Assembly: GCF_001467625.1 (NCBI RefSeq)
Contig: NZ_LNYB01000082.1
Span: 12,720-76,719, forward strand
Direction: 5' to 3'
Source of the DNA: Legionella feeleii
GTDB lineage: Bacteria; Pseudomonadota; Gammaproteobacteria; Legionellales; Legionellaceae
Length of the DNA stretch: 64,000 nt
The notes under the pieces are model-generated. The model searched no databases and was not told where the DNA came from. It saw only the letters and a program-made list of their open reading frames with translations. Shown here one piece after another: positions 9,601 to 18,984 of the stretch (positions are counted from its first letter, which is position 1; each line of letters starts with the position of its first letter). Position numbers and translations under genes: made by a program.

Positions 9601-11478
9601 TTAATGTCTGTCTATCTTAGCCTTATGAACCAAATTATTGACGTACAAATCGTAATCCATTAAGCCATAGTTGGCTTCAATTTGTTGGGCTAAGCTTGCC
9701 TGTTGTTCCTTATCAAGCAATGATAATTGGCCATCATTGATTTTTTTCAATCGCACGATGACATAATCACCATTACTTAAGCTGCGTCCATCACGACTAT
9801 TAGTACGCGGCAGGCTAAAGGCTAAATCATTAACCGTAGCATCTGCTTTGTCTGTATCGCGTGTTGCTTTATCCACCTCTTGCCACCGCAGCTGATTGGT
9901 TTGCATGAGCTTGTCTTGCACACCAACCTCTTCCTTGTTCGATAGCAACTCTATACCTAATTGCTTTGCCCGCTTCCCAGCCTCTTGCAAGGCTAATTTT
10001 TTAGTGATGGCTTCACTGACTTGCGCCAAAGATTTCTTGGCGGCGGGTATGTGTTTATTAACTCGTATGACAACAACACTATCATTATCTAATTGGACTG
10101 GCTCGCTGTTATTGCCGAGCTCCAAGACATCATGACTGAAAGCCGCGTTGACTACTTGCTTATTTTTACCCAATTCACTATTACTACCGTGTCGCGAAAA
10201 AGGCTCAGTCTGCTCAACTTGCAATTTTAATGCATCGGCTACAGGGGTCAGGGAATCTGGGGTCTGATAGCTTAAATCTGCGAGCTGCTCTAAGGCTTGT
10301 GCATATTGAGCCTGTGATAACTCAATTAGTAACTGCTCTTTAATCGTTTCTTGCACGTCGGACAATGGTTTTAATGCTGCTGGCTTATAAGCGACCAGCT
10401 TAAAAATCTCATAGCCGTGCGCTGCTTTTACTGGCGGCGAAATTTGTCCTGGTTTGGTTAAATTTGCCAAGGTTTTATCAAAACCGGATTGACCTGCAAC
10501 CAGCCAGGGCAAAACACCCTCGTTGGCAATAGACAATTTATCATCCGACATGGTTTTGACCCATTCGTTAAATTGAAGAGGATTGTTTTGCAGGGCTTGG
10601 TAAGCTTCCTCAGCTTTTTGCTTTATCTGCTCCTGAGTTTCTGCAGTCGCATTTTCTGGAATAGCAAACAGGATATGAGCAACCTGCCACTGTGCCGGCG
10701 TCAGAAAATTACTTTGATTATCTTCATAGTAGCGCTTGATCTCCTCATCACTGACCTTCGTTGTGTCCTTGATTTTTTGCATGGATAAGCGGACATAATC
10801 GAGCGAGACTTTTTCTGGTTCAAGAAATTCTTTTTGATGCTTTTGATAGTAAGCCTTGATCATTTCAGAAGAAACATTTCCTTCTTTGATAAATAGAGAC
10901 GTTGGTATTTGCAAATACTCGTAATCTCGAGTTTGCATGTAGAGCTTGACAAAACGCTCAATCTCATCGGGTAGAGCAAAGGCACTACCTATAAACGCAA
11001 AACGCTGCTGATTAAGCAACATGCCTTGCCTGACTTCTTTTTGAAAGGATTCAGGAGTAAAGATGGCTCCGCTCAGTGCTTGTTGGTAACGTTCTGCCGA
11101 GAAATGCCCATCTTCCTGAAATTGAGGGATATTAACAATAGCTGCATTCGCTTGTTCTGCGCTCACCTCAAAGCCACTGACCCTTGCTGCCTGCATAGTG
11201 ACTTCATTAACAATCATATTTCGCAGAACCTGGTTCTTCAAGGCTATTTCGCTAGCCGCTGTCATTTGCGACGGATCACGCTGCTGTCGGGCTCGCCTGT
11301 AATTTGCTTCGAAAGCCTGTTTACTTATCGGCTGGCCATTAACGTCAACCTCGGCAGTTGAGGTCTGACGTGATTGCATATAATAATCCACGCCGAATAA
11401 GGTAAAAGTGATAACAATCAAACCAATGACTATCCAGGCTATGACACCTTGTATGCGTTCGTTCAACTTCTGCAACAT
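9601..11478 (-). CDS. ppiD: Peptidyl-prolyl cis-trans isomerase D (SurA/PpiD type)
   Basis: Inner-membrane-anchored periplasmic chaperone for outer-membrane protein folding. Residues 13-33 form the single N-terminal anchor (GVIAWIVIGLIVITFTLFGV). The N-terminal SurA-like chaperone region follows, then a parvulin domain at about 265-360 (QVAHILFAIPEN at its start, GYEIFKLVA at its end), then a long C-terminal chaperone half. At 625 residues the length is typical. Lying after hupB and lon matches the usual gammaproteobacterial lon-hupB-ppiD order. Confidence 0.93.
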   Translation of the reverse strand: MLQKLNERIQGVIAWIVIGLIVITFTLFGVDYYMQSRQTSTAEVDVNGQPISKQAFEANYRRARQQRDPSQMTAASEIALKNQVLRNMIVNEVTMQAARVSGFEVSAEQANAAIVNIPQFQEDGHFSAERYQQALSGAIFTPESFQKEVRQGMLLNQQRFAFIGSAFALPDEIERFVKLYMQTRDYEYLQIPTSLFIKEGNVSSEMIKAYYQKHQKEFLEPEKVSLDYVRLSMQKIKDTTKVSDEEIKRYYEDNQSNFLTPAQWQVAHILFAIPENATAETQEQIKQKAEEAYQALQNNPLQFNEWVKTMSDDKLSIANEGVLPWLVAGQSGFDKTLANLTKPGQISPPVKAAHGYEIFKLVAYKPAALKPLSDVQETIKEQLLIELSQAQYAQALEQLADLSYQTPDSLTPVADALKLQVEQTEPFSRHGSNSELGKNKQVVNAAFSHDVLELGNNSEPVQLDNDSVVVIRVNKHIPAAKKSLAQVSEAITKKLALQEAGKRAKQLGIELLSNKEEVGVQDKLMQTNQLRWQEVDKATRDTDKADATVNDLAFSLPRTNSRDGRSLSNGDYVIVRLKKINDGQLSLLDKEQQASLAQQIEANYGLMDYDLYVNNLVHKAKIDRH

Positions 11479-11532
11479 GTTCGAAATTCCATATTGGTGT
11501 TTCGCAAGAAAATACTGACTTAACGTGGTTGG

Positions 11533-11560
11533 TAAAAAAAACGCGCCCTTCGGCGCGTTA
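11533..11560 (-). terminator. Rho-independent terminator of the hupB-tRNA unit
   Basis: Read on the minus strand, ACGCGCC-GAAG-GGCGCGT is followed at once by a run of T. It sits a few bases after the CCA end of tRNA-Asp and should end transcripts that start at the hupB promoter. Confidence 0.9.
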
Positions 11561-11564
11561 ATCT

Positions 11565-11641
11565 TGGCGGAGTGGACGGGGCTCGAACCCGCGACCCCCG
11601 GCGTGACAGGCCGGTATTCTAACCAACTGAACTACCACTCC
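11565..11641 (-). tRNA. tRNA-Asp (GTC)
   Basis: A 77-nt cloverleaf with encoded CCA. Acceptor GGAGTGG pairs with CCACTCC, the anticodon loop is CTGTCAC with anticodon GTC, and the T-loop GGTTCGAGCC is canonical. It lies seven bases after tRNA-Val and just before the terminator. Confidence 0.96.
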
Positions 11642-11647
11642 AATTCT

Positions 11648-11723
11648 TGGTGGGTGCTGCAGGGATCGAACCTGCGACCCTCGCCTTGTAAGGGCGATGC
11701 TCTCCCAGCTGAGCTAAGCACCC
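11648..11723 (-). tRNA. tRNA-Val (TAC)
   Basis: A 76-nt cloverleaf with encoded CCA. Acceptor GGGTGCT/AGCACCC, anticodon TAC in the loop CTTACAA, T-loop GGTTCGATCC. It begins only seven bases after the hupB stop codon, so it is almost certainly processed from the hupB transcript. Confidence 0.96.
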
Positions 11724-11730
11724 AAAAACT

Positions 11731-12003
11731 CTACTGCACAGCTTCCTTCAAGTTCTTACCAGCTTTGAACTTGGCAACACGTGAAGCTTTAATACGAATG
11801 GTCGCTCCAGTCTGTGGATTTCTACCGGTACGTTCAGAACGGTTACCAGTGGAAAAAGAACCGAAACCAGGCAACACAACTTGATCGCCACTTCTCAAAG
11901 CATCGGTCACGGTAGTCATAAAAGTATCGAGAACTCGACTAGCGTCTGCTTTAGTTACGCCAGAACCACTTGCAATTGCTTCAATCAATTCACTCTTATT
12001 CAT
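11731..12003 (-). CDS. hupB: DNA-binding protein HU-beta
   Basis: A 90-residue histone-like nucleoid protein. The start MNKSELIEAIA and the DNA-binding arm GFGSFSTGNRSERTGRNPQTG (split here as GFGSF, then RTGRNPQTG, about residues 45-66) are diagnostic. A GGGG-rich site lies just before the ATG and a near-consensus promoter 39-67 bases upstream. The gene follows lon, as in E. coli, and is joined downstream to tRNA-Val and tRNA-Asp. Confidence 0.96.
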   Translation of the reverse strand: MNKSELIEAIASGSGVTKADASRVLDTFMTTVTDALRSGDQVVLPGFGSFSTGNRSERTGRNPQTGATIRIKASRVAKFKAGKNLKEAVQ

Positions 12004-12041
12004 CTTTTCCCCTATCAGTTATTCTTCCTTTACCCGAAGCG

Positions 12042-12070
12042 ATTAAAACAGATTCATCAACCTCAGTCAA
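12042..12070 (-). promoter_or_regulatory. Sigma-70 promoter of hupB and downstream tRNAs
   Basis: On the minus strand TTGACT (12065-12070), a 17-base spacer, then TTTAAT (12042-12047). This is near consensus with ideal spacing and is placed to drive hupB, tRNA-Val and tRNA-Asp. Confidence 0.75.
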
Positions 12071-12089
12071 GCAGTCACATCCCTGCATC

Positions 12090-12106
12090 GCCCGCCAGTA
12101 GCGGGC
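12090..12106. other. GC-rich hairpin between lon and hupB
   Basis: GCCCGC (12090-12095) and GCGGGC (12101-12106) form a tight stem. No T-run follows on the minus strand, so it may slow or attenuate read-through from lon rather than act as a classical terminator. Confidence 0.45.
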
Positions 12107-12129
12107 AACGGAGTGAAATATACTCGGTA

Positions 12130-14583
12130 TTAATGGGCATGTAAATCCTTATTTTTATTTTTTTTAGAACTTTTTCCTTTTGCAGCCTCAGGAATGGTCG
12201 GAATAGGTGTATCAACGATCGGACTGCGCTGTAAAGCAAGCTCTAACACCTGCTCAACTGTCTTCACAGGATGGATGGTCAGTTTCTTCAATACGTTATC
12301 AGGTATCTCTTCCAAATCCTTACGATTTTCCTCAGGAATAATAACATGCTTGATACCACCCCGATGGGCAGCAAGCAGTTTTTCCTTCAGGCCACCGATA
12401 GGGAGCACTTGACCACGCAAGGTAATTTCCCCGGTCATCGCCACGTCAGCACGTACAGGAATATGCGTGACTACCGAAACCAGGGCTGTACACATGCCAA
12501 TACCGGCACTAGGTCCATCCTTGGGTGTTGCCCCTTCTGGAACGTGCACATGGAAATCATTTTTATCGTAAAAATCATCAGCCAAACCAAAGGCCTTCGC
12601 CCGACTTCTTACCACCGTCATTGCGGCGTGAATTGATTCCTGCATCACCTCACCTAATTGGCCAGTGTGTGTGGTTTTACCCTTACCTGGCATCATAGAG
12701 GCTTCTATGGTCAGTAATTCACCGCCTACGCTGGTCCAGGCTAACCCTGTGACCTGTCCTACCTGATCAAATTCTTCGGCAAGCCCATAACGGTATTTTT
12801 TCACGCCTAAATATTTTTCAATATTGGTACGGGATACCGCTACTTTTTTCACCCGCTTGCCTGTCAGTATTTCTTTGACCACCTTACGACAAATACTGGC
12901 TATATCGCGCTCCAGATTACGGACACCTGCTTCACGGGTATAATGACGTACAATTTCACGGATGGCACTTTCTCCAATATTGATTTCCTGTGGCTTTAGG
13001 CCATTCAAAACCAATTGTTTCGGTACCAAATAGCTTTCAGCAATATGGATCTTCTCATCTTCGGTATAACCAGCCAGACGAATAACCTCCATACGATCAA
13101 GGAGCGGTGCTGGAATCTCCAGTGAATTAGCAGTCGCTATAAACATTACATCACTCAAATCATAATCAACTTCAAGATAATGATCGTTAAAGGTATGGTT
13201 TTGTTCTGGATCAAGTACCTCCAGCAAGGCTGAAGCTGGATCACCACGGAAATCCATGGCCATTTTATCTACTTCGTCCAGCATGATTAGAGGATTTTTA
13301 ACACCGGCCTTGCATAGTTTTTGAATTATTTTTCCTGGCATAGAACCAATGTAGGTTCGTCGATGACCGCGAATTTCCGCCTCATCCCTTACACCACCTA
13401 GAGCGATACGAATAAAAGTTCGACCCGTCGCATTAGCGATTGATTGGCCTAATGAGGTTTTTCCAACCCCCGGAGGTCCTACCAGGCATAAAATAGGTCC
13501 TTTCAAGCGTTTTACACGTTGTTGTACCGCAAGATACTCAATAATCCGTTCTTTCACCTTTTCGAGGCCATAATGCTCTTTATCAAGCAATTTCTCCGCC
13601 TTCAGCAAATCAAACTGGATTTTATTTTTCCTTTTCCACGGCACACTAAGCATCCAGTCTAAATAGTTGCGAATGACCGTTGCTTCTGCGGACATGGGTG
13701 ACATCAATTTTAATTTTTGCAGTTCAGCAAGTGATTTCTCTTTGGCTTCTTTGGGCATGCCGGCTTTATTGATCGAGTTTTCCAATTGCTCAATTTCATT
13801 GCCTTCTTCACCCATTTCGCCGAGCTCTTTTTGAATCGCTTTAATCTGCTCGTTGAGATAATACTCACGTTGGCTTTTTTCCATTTGACGCTTAACGCGA
13901 CCACGCACTCGTTTTTCAACATGAAGCAAGTCAATCTCGCTCTCGATCGCCGCCATTAATCGCTCAAGGCGTGTTCCCACATCAGTGGTTTCGAGTAATT
14001 CTTGTTTATCATCTACTTTGAGGGATAAATGAGCCGCGATGGTATCAGCCAAACGGCCAGGCTCTTCGATACTTGCCAGGGAACTTAGTACTTCCGGCGG
14101 GATTTTCTTATTAAGCTTGATATATTGCTCAAATTGAGACATCAAAGAGCGCATTAAAATTTCAATTTCTTGTTCTTTTAAGTCAGAACTCACTTCCTCT
14201 ATAATTTCTAAGGAGGCCTCGAGATACCCTTTTTCCTGAGAATAGGCTGTTACTTTTGCCCGTTGCTCACCCTCAACCAATACTTTGACGGTGCCATCAG
14301 GTAATTTTAGTAATTGGAGAACGCTGGAAATTGTACCGACCGTAAAAACATCCTGTGAAGTTGGATCGTCATTAGAGGATTTACGTTGGGCAACCAGAAA
14401 AATCTGCTTACTGTCAATCATTGACGCTTCTAAGGCCTTTATTGATTTCTCACGCCCGACAAACAAGGGAATAACCATGTGCGGATAAACAACAACATCG
14501 CGCAGAGGTAACACAGGTAACGGTGATGTCAAGTCATTTTCTTCTTCAGTCGCTGTGAATTCATTTTCGCTTTCGCTAGACAT
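12130..14583 (-). CDS. lon: ATP-dependent protease Lon (La)
   Basis: Cytoplasmic AAA+ serine protease that removes damaged and regulatory proteins. The 817 residues hold an N-terminal LON substrate domain ([20 protein letters not shown]), a coiled-coil segment (about 185-300), a Walker A motif GPPGVGKT with Walker [11 protein letters not shown], and a C-terminal protease domain with the catalytic serine in [10 protein letters not shown] and a lysine further on (about 40 residues later). The C-terminal tail is Lys/Ser-rich. No clear sigma-32 promoter was recognised upstream. Confidence 0.98.
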   Translation of the reverse strand: MSSESENEFTATEEENDLTSPLPVLPLRDVVVYPHMVIPLFVGREKSIKALEASMIDSKQIFLVAQRKSSNDDPTSQDVFTVGTISSVLQLLKLPDGTVKVLVEGEQRAKVTAYSQEKGYLEASLEIIEEVSSDLKEQEIEILMRSLMSQFEQYIKLNKKIPPEVLSSLASIEEPGRLADTIAAHLSLKVDDKQELLETTDVGTRLERLMAAIESEIDLLHVEKRVRGRVKRQMEKSQREYYLNEQIKAIQKELGEMGEEGNEIEQLENSINKAGMPKEAKEKSLAELQKLKLMSPMSAEATVIRNYLDWMLSVPWKRKNKIQFDLLKAEKLLDKEHYGLEKVKERIIEYLAVQQRVKRLKGPILCLVGPPGVGKTSLGQSIANATGRTFIRIALGGVRDEAEIRGHRRTYIGSMPGKIIQKLCKAGVKNPLIMLDEVDKMAMDFRGDPASALLEVLDPEQNHTFNDHYLEVDYDLSDVMFIATANSLEIPAPLLDRMEVIRLAGYTEDEKIHIAESYLVPKQLVLNGLKPQEINIGESAIREIVRHYTREAGVRNLERDIASICRKVVKEILTGKRVKKVAVSRTNIEKYLGVKKYRYGLAEEFDQVGQVTGLAWTSVGGELLTIEASMMPGKGKTTHTGQLGEVMQESIHAAMTVVRSRAKAFGLADDFYDKNDFHVHVPEGATPKDGPSAGIGMCTALVSVVTHIPVRADVAMTGEITLRGQVLPIGGLKEKLLAAHRGGIKHVIIPEENRKDLEEIPDNVLKKLTIHPVKTVEQVLELALQRSPIVDTPIPTIPEAAKGKSSKKNKNKDLHAH

Positions 14584-14735
14584 AATAAGCCCTTATTCAA
14601 ACGATAATCCTAAGAGAAATAGTATGGCCTTCAGTTGAAATGCCTGCTATTTAAGCAAGCATCCTGGACGGCCCTGCTGGATTTAATTCCGATAAATTCC
14701 AGCAGCGCAGATTGCTACTGCTACTACACGCTTTC

Positions 14736-16010
14736 TTATTCCCTTCCACCTGCAGCAGATTGTTTACCCTCTTCCCCTTCATAGACAAAGATAGGTTTTC
14801 CGACGCCATTGATTACACTTTCATCAATAACAACTTTATTAACTCCTTCGATGGAAGGTAATTCATACATGGTGTCTAAAAGAATATTTTCAAGGATGGC
14901 GCGCAAACCACGAGCACCAATTTTTCTTTCCAACGCTTTTTTGGCAATGAGGCGTAGAGCATCATCCCGAAACTCCAATTCTACACCTTCCATTTTAAAC
15001 AAAGCATGGAATTGCTTGGTAAGCGCATTTTTTGGTGTGGTAAGAATATCCACTAACGCGTCTTCATCTAACTCGTGCAAGGTTGTTACTACCGGTAAAC
15101 GGCCAACAAATTCAGGAATTAAACCATATTTAACCAGATCCTCTGATTCAAGGGAGTTTAGTACCTGTTCCATTTCCTGGCTGCTTTTTGGATTTTTGAG
15201 TTGTGCAGAGAAACCTATTCCGGATTTATCGCTGCGCTCACGAATCACTTTTTCCAACCCCGCAAAGGCTCCTCCACAAATAAACAGGATATTGGAGGTA
15301 TCTACTTGAAGAAACTCTTGTTGGGGATGCTTACGCCCACCTTGTGGGGGCACAGAGGCAATAGTACCTTCTATCAATTTCAGCAACGCTTGTTGCACAC
15401 CCTCACCGGACACATCGCGAGTAATGGAAGGATTATCCGATTTACGCGAAATCTTATCGATTTCATCAATATAAACAATGCCTTGCTGCGCCTTATCAAC
15501 ATCATAGTCGCATTTTTGCAATAATTTCTGGATGATATTTTCAACATCCTCACCGACATACCCTGCTTCAGTTAATGTAGTAGCATCAGCCATGGTGAAG
15601 GGTACATTGAGTAAACGTGCCAACGTTTGAGCAAGCAAGGTTTTACCACTGCCTGTGGGGCCAATAAGCAAAATGTTACTTTTACCCAATTCAATACCAT
15701 CTTCCGTTTTATGGTGTAATCGTTTGTAATGGTTATAAACTGCTACCGATAAAACCTTTTTGGCATGGGGCTGCCCGATCACGTATTCATCAAGAAAATT
15801 GGAAATTTCTTTAGGCGTAGGTAAATGGGTCTCAGCTTCCTCTGGAATGTCTTGGGTTTCTTCACGAATAATATCATTACACAATTCAACACATTCATCA
15901 CAAACAAAAACCGAAGGGCCTGCAATTAATTTTTTTACCTCATGCTGGCTCTTTCCACAAAAAGAACAATACAAGACTTTTTCATTATCGCCGTTACCGG
16001 TTTTACTCAT
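14736..16010 (-). CDS. clpX: ATP-dependent Clp protease ATP-binding subunit ClpX
   Basis: AAA+ unfoldase that feeds substrates to ClpP. The N-terminal zinc-binding domain has CSFCGKSQ and CDECVELC; Walker A is GPTGSGKT, Walker B is [10 protein letters not shown]. The IGF loop that docks on ClpP is visible as [10 protein letters not shown]. At 424 residues it is full length. A terminator-like hairpin and 234 bases separate it from clpP, so it may have its own promoter too. Confidence 0.98.
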   Translation of the reverse strand: MSKTGNGDNEKVLYCSFCGKSQHEVKKLIAGPSVFVCDECVELCNDIIREETQDIPEEAETHLPTPKEISNFLDEYVIGQPHAKKVLSVAVYNHYKRLHHKTEDGIELGKSNILLIGPTGSGKTLLAQTLARLLNVPFTMADATTLTEAGYVGEDVENIIQKLLQKCDYDVDKAQQGIVYIDEIDKISRKSDNPSITRDVSGEGVQQALLKLIEGTIASVPPQGGRKHPQQEFLQVDTSNILFICGGAFAGLEKVIRERSDKSGIGFSAQLKNPKSSQEMEQVLNSLESEDLVKYGLIPEFVGRLPVVTTLHELDEDALVDILTTPKNALTKQFHALFKMEGVELEFRDDALRLIAKKALERKIGARGLRAILENILLDTMYELPSIEGVNKVVIDESVINGVGKPIFVYEGEEGKQSAAGGRE

Positions 16011-16191
16011 CTACGAACCCCTCTTTCTACTGTTACCACACCAATGTAGTAATCTAGAGTATCTATTGCTCATCAGTCCCTAAAATAGCCTCACCCACTG
16101 ATTTGTTACCTCTTTTAGAGGTACTTAAACCAATGTTCTGACATGTTTACTTCGAATTAATAATAGACATCCTAGTAAAATTTTAGACAAT

Positions 16192-16236
16192 CGGAAAAAT
16201 AACGCCAGTTTGCCTTTACGAAAAAAGCAAACCGGC
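16192..16236 (-). terminator. Terminator-like hairpin after clpP
   Basis: On the minus strand GCCGGTTTGC (16227-16236) pairs with GCAAACTGGC (16204-16213) and is followed by GTTATTTTT. Located nine bases past the clpP stop; it probably gives partial termination before clpX. Confidence 0.7.
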
Positions 16237-16244
16237 TGCTTTAA

Positions 16245-16883
16245 TTACTCAGTTGTAGCCAACGCATTGCGGTCGTAGAGAACCTTATCAATCAAACCAT
16301 ATTCCATCGCTTGGGTAGCACTCATAAAATTATCACGCTCCGTATCACGCATAATTTGATCGGGTGTTTTCTTGGTGTGATTTGCCATAATGCTATTCAA
16401 ACGCTCGCGCACCGCCAATGTTTCTCGCGCATGGATTTCAATATCCGTTGCCTGACCTCGATACCCACCTAACGGTTGGTGAATCATAACTCTTGAGTTG
16501 GGCAAACAGAAACGCTTCCCGTCAGCCCCGGCACATAGCAATAACGCTGCTGCGCTGGCTGCCTGGCCAATACATAATGTACTGACATCCGGCTTAATAA
16601 ACTGCATGGTATCATAAATCGCCAAGCCAGCAGTAACCACCCCACCCGGCGAATTAATATACAAGGCAATGTCTTTCTCTGGATTCTCGGACTCCAAAAA
16701 CAACAATTGAGCCACTACCAGGTTAGCCATATGATCTTCAACTTCACCTAAAAGAAAGATAATTCGTTCTTTCAAAAGTCGTGAGTAAATATCATAAGAG
16801 CGCTCACCTCTGGAGGTTTGCTCAATAACCATCGGCACTAACCCACTGGCACTTCTTATTAAGTTGTCTGCATAACCTGACAT
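16245..16883 (-). CDS. clpP: ATP-dependent Clp protease proteolytic subunit
   Basis: Serine protease that forms the tetradecameric ClpP barrel. The catalytic Ser is in [11 protein letters not shown], the His in MIHQPLGG and the Asp further on near DRDNFM. 212 residues including a short propeptide. It lies two bases after the tig stop, so tig-clpP form one operon. Confidence 0.98.
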   Translation of the reverse strand: MSGYADNLIRSASGLVPMVIEQTSRGERSYDIYSRLLKERIIFLLGEVEDHMANLVVAQLLFLESENPEKDIALYINSPGGVVTAGLAIYDTMQFIKPDVSTLCIGQAASAAALLLCAGADGKRFCLPNSRVMIHQPLGGYRGQATDIEIHARETLAVRERLNSIMANHTKKTPDQIMRDTERDNFMSATQAMEYGLIDKVLYDRNALATTE

Positions 16884-16885
16884 AC

Positions 16886-18217
16886 TTACTCTCCTTTATT
16901 CTCAGCGTCCTTTTTAGGGTTCATGACATCTTCGTAGCCCATTTTTTTGCGCTTAAGTTTAGCATCTTCACTGATTTTTTCAGCAACAACTTCTTCCATA
17001 ACCAGTGCTTCTATTTCAGCCAGGCGCTCTTTACTACCTTGATACCAAGCACGCAATTCATCAGGGCTTTCATAAGCACTGGCAAATTTTTCAATCATTG
17101 CATCAACACGCGCTTTATCAGCAACCAATGCATGCTTCTTCACGTATTCAGAGAACAGTAAACCAAGATGAACACGCTTTTTGGCTTGCTCTTCAAACAA
17201 CGCCCGTGGGAAATCAGGTATCTTCTCATCCTCGGAATGCTCGTGACCAAAAAGACGATGGTACATATCATGCTTTAAATGCTCGATTTCTTTATCAATC
17301 AGAGCCATTGGCAGATCAAATTTATTTAGCTCCATCAGTTTATCAAAAAGCTTCTCACGGTTCATCGAGCTTACACGGCGTTCTAATTCACGAACCATGT
17401 TCTCTTTGATATCTTTTTTGAGAGCATCAATACCACCCTCTGTAATATTAAATTTCTCAGCAAACGCTTGATCTAATTCCGGTAATTTACCTTCCATGAC
17501 TTTCTGGATGGTAATTTTGAAAGTTGCCTCTTTACCCGCCAATTCTTTGTGGCCATAATCTTTTGGGAAAGTTACTTTAATATCAAAAGGCTTATCTTTT
17601 TTACCGCTGATTATACCGTCCTCAAAGCCTGGAATCATTGCGCCAGAGCCAATAACCAGTTCATGTCCTTTAGCACTACCGCCTTCAAAGGCTTTATCAT
17701 CAAGGAAACCTTCAAAATCAATGACTACTTTATCGCCTTTAGCCACTGCACGTGAAACCTCGTGCCACTCTTTGTTTTGCTCACGCAATTTTTCCAGCAT
17801 ATCAGATACGTCGCTATCTTTGACTTCAGCATGGATAGTTTCGACTTCTGCCTGATTCAATTCTGTAATGGTAAATATTGGAAATACTTCGAAGACGGCG
17901 GTATATTTAAAGTCTTTCCCTGCTTCAAGCTGCTCAGGCTCAACAAAGGGTGACCCAGCGGGAACCAGCTCGTTTTTTTGCAACGCTTCAAATAACGTTG
18001 ATTGCATCATTTCTCGGGCTACTTCTTCACGGACGCTATGTGAAAAACGGCTCTTTACCAAACTGAATGGAACTTTACCAGGGCGGAAGCCATCAACTTT
18101 TACTTTACGAGCAAGATTGTGGAGACGCGTGCTCACTTCTTCCTCTACTTTTTCGGTTGGTACCGAAACTGTTATTTTACGCTCCAAACCTTTCAAGGTC
18201 TCAACAGAAACTTGCAT
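16886..18217 (-). CDS. tig: Trigger factor
   Basis: Ribosome-bound chaperone and prolyl isomerase for nascent chains. The ribosome-docking signature is in the N-terminal domain ([18 protein letters not shown], about residues 40-57). The FKBP-like domain (about 150-245) shows [14 protein letters not shown] and [10 protein letters not shown]. The C-terminal helical arms follow. 443 residues is normal. It follows the tRNA cluster and precedes clpP, the common tig-clpP-clpX-lon order. Confidence 0.97.
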   Translation of the reverse strand: MQVSVETLKGLERKITVSVPTEKVEEEVSTRLHNLARKVKVDGFRPGKVPFSLVKSRFSHSVREEVAREMMQSTLFEALQKNELVPAGSPFVEPEQLEAGKDFKYTAVFEVFPIFTITELNQAEVETIHAEVKDSDVSDMLEKLREQNKEWHEVSRAVAKGDKVVIDFEGFLDDKAFEGGSAKGHELVIGSGAMIPGFEDGIISGKKDKPFDIKVTFPKDYGHKELAGKEATFKITIQKVMEGKLPELDQAFAEKFNITEGGIDALKKDIKENMVRELERRVSSMNREKLFDKLMELNKFDLPMALIDKEIEHLKHDMYHRLFGHEHSEDEKIPDFPRALFEEQAKKRVHLGLLFSEYVKKHALVADKARVDAMIEKFASAYESPDELRAWYQGSKERLAEIEALVMEEVVAEKISEDAKLKRKKMGYEDVMNPKKDAENKGE

Positions 18218-18246
18218 CTAGTCACCTCTCGGAAATTATCAAGTAA

Positions 18247-18331
18247 TGGTGCGAAAGGAGAGACTCGAACTCTCACGGGTTACCCCACTGGAACCTAAAT
18301 CCAGCGCGTCTACCAGTTCCGCCACTTTCGC
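18247..18331 (-). tRNA. tRNA-Leu (TAG)
   Basis: An 85-nt class II tRNA with encoded CCA. Acceptor GCGAAAG/CTTTCGC, anticodon TAG, and a long variable arm (TGGGGTAACCCG). Last gene of the Pro-Arg-His-Leu cluster, 29 bases ahead of the tig start. Confidence 0.96.
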
Positions 18332-18420
18332 AAACAGGGTGGAATTATCAAACAGTATAACTGTCTTGTAAAGACTCAGGATGAATCTTAAGGATAAGAT
18401 GGCTAATCGACTCTGAAGTC

Positions 18421-18497
18421 TGGGGTGAACGATGGGACTCGAACCCACGACAACCGGGATCACAACCCGGGGCTCTACCAACTGAGCTACGCTCACC
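18421..18497 (-). tRNA. tRNA-His (GTG)
   Basis: A 77-nt cloverleaf with encoded CCA; anticodon loop TTGTGAT, anticodon GTG. The extra 5' G typical of tRNA-His is encoded opposite the C before CCA. Confidence 0.95.
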
Positions 18498-18545
18498 ATA
18501 TCATTCTTGCCAACTTTGTTTTAATCAGGAATTCTGCTCTAAGGC

Positions 18546-18622
18546 TGGCACGCCCGGCAGGATTCGAACCTGCTACCCTCGGCTTAGAAGGCCGATGCTC
18601 TATCCAGATGAGCTACGGGCGC
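18546..18622 (-). tRNA. tRNA-Arg (TCT)
   Basis: A 77-nt cloverleaf with encoded CCA. Acceptor GCGCCCG/CGGGCGT, anticodon loop CTTCTAA with anticodon TCT, T-loop GGTTCGAATC. Confidence 0.95.
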
Positions 18623-18632
18623 AAACTGAAAC

Positions 18633-18709
18633 TGGTCGGGGTGGAGAGATTCGAACTCCCGACATCCTGCTCCCAAAGCAGGCGCGCTACCAGACTGCGC
18701 TACACCCCG
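18633..18709 (-). tRNA. tRNA-Pro (TGG)
   Basis: A 77-nt cloverleaf with encoded CCA. Acceptor CGGGGTG/CACCCCG, anticodon TGG in the loop TTTGGGA. First tRNA of the cluster, 32 bases downstream of the promoter's -10 box. Confidence 0.96.
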
Positions 18710-18740
18710 TTATTAACCCGTCCCCCGAGGACAGAGCGCA

Positions 18741-18769
18741 ATAATACCCGCAGCGACTCTGGAGGTCAA
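18741..18769 (-). promoter_or_regulatory. Stable-RNA promoter of the tRNA cluster
   Basis: On the minus strand TTGACC (18764-18769), a 17-base spacer, then TATTAT (18741-18746), followed by a GC-rich discriminator (TGCGC). A GC-rich discriminator is typical of promoters under stringent (ppGpp) control. It should drive the four tRNAs and may read on into tig-clpP. Confidence 0.8.
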
Positions 18770-18984
18770 TAGGACTTTTGAGATTTCTACTATCTTGGCA
18801 ATGACGCACTGATTTTCTGTCCTGGGATGCTCGAAAATGTGCGCGTAACCACTCAAGCTGGTGCAATATCCGCCTTCTATCTTTAATTCGTTAAGATAAA
18901 AATCCATTCTATTCTATAAAGACTATTGATGGAGTGCCTTTTCAGTTAGCATTAACCTATTCTCTCAACTGTATTTAGCTCGCT

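Noticed and set aside
14584..14735. Sigma-32 heat-shock promoter ahead of lon
   Set aside because: No CTTGAA / CCCCAT-type pair with proper spacing could be seen.
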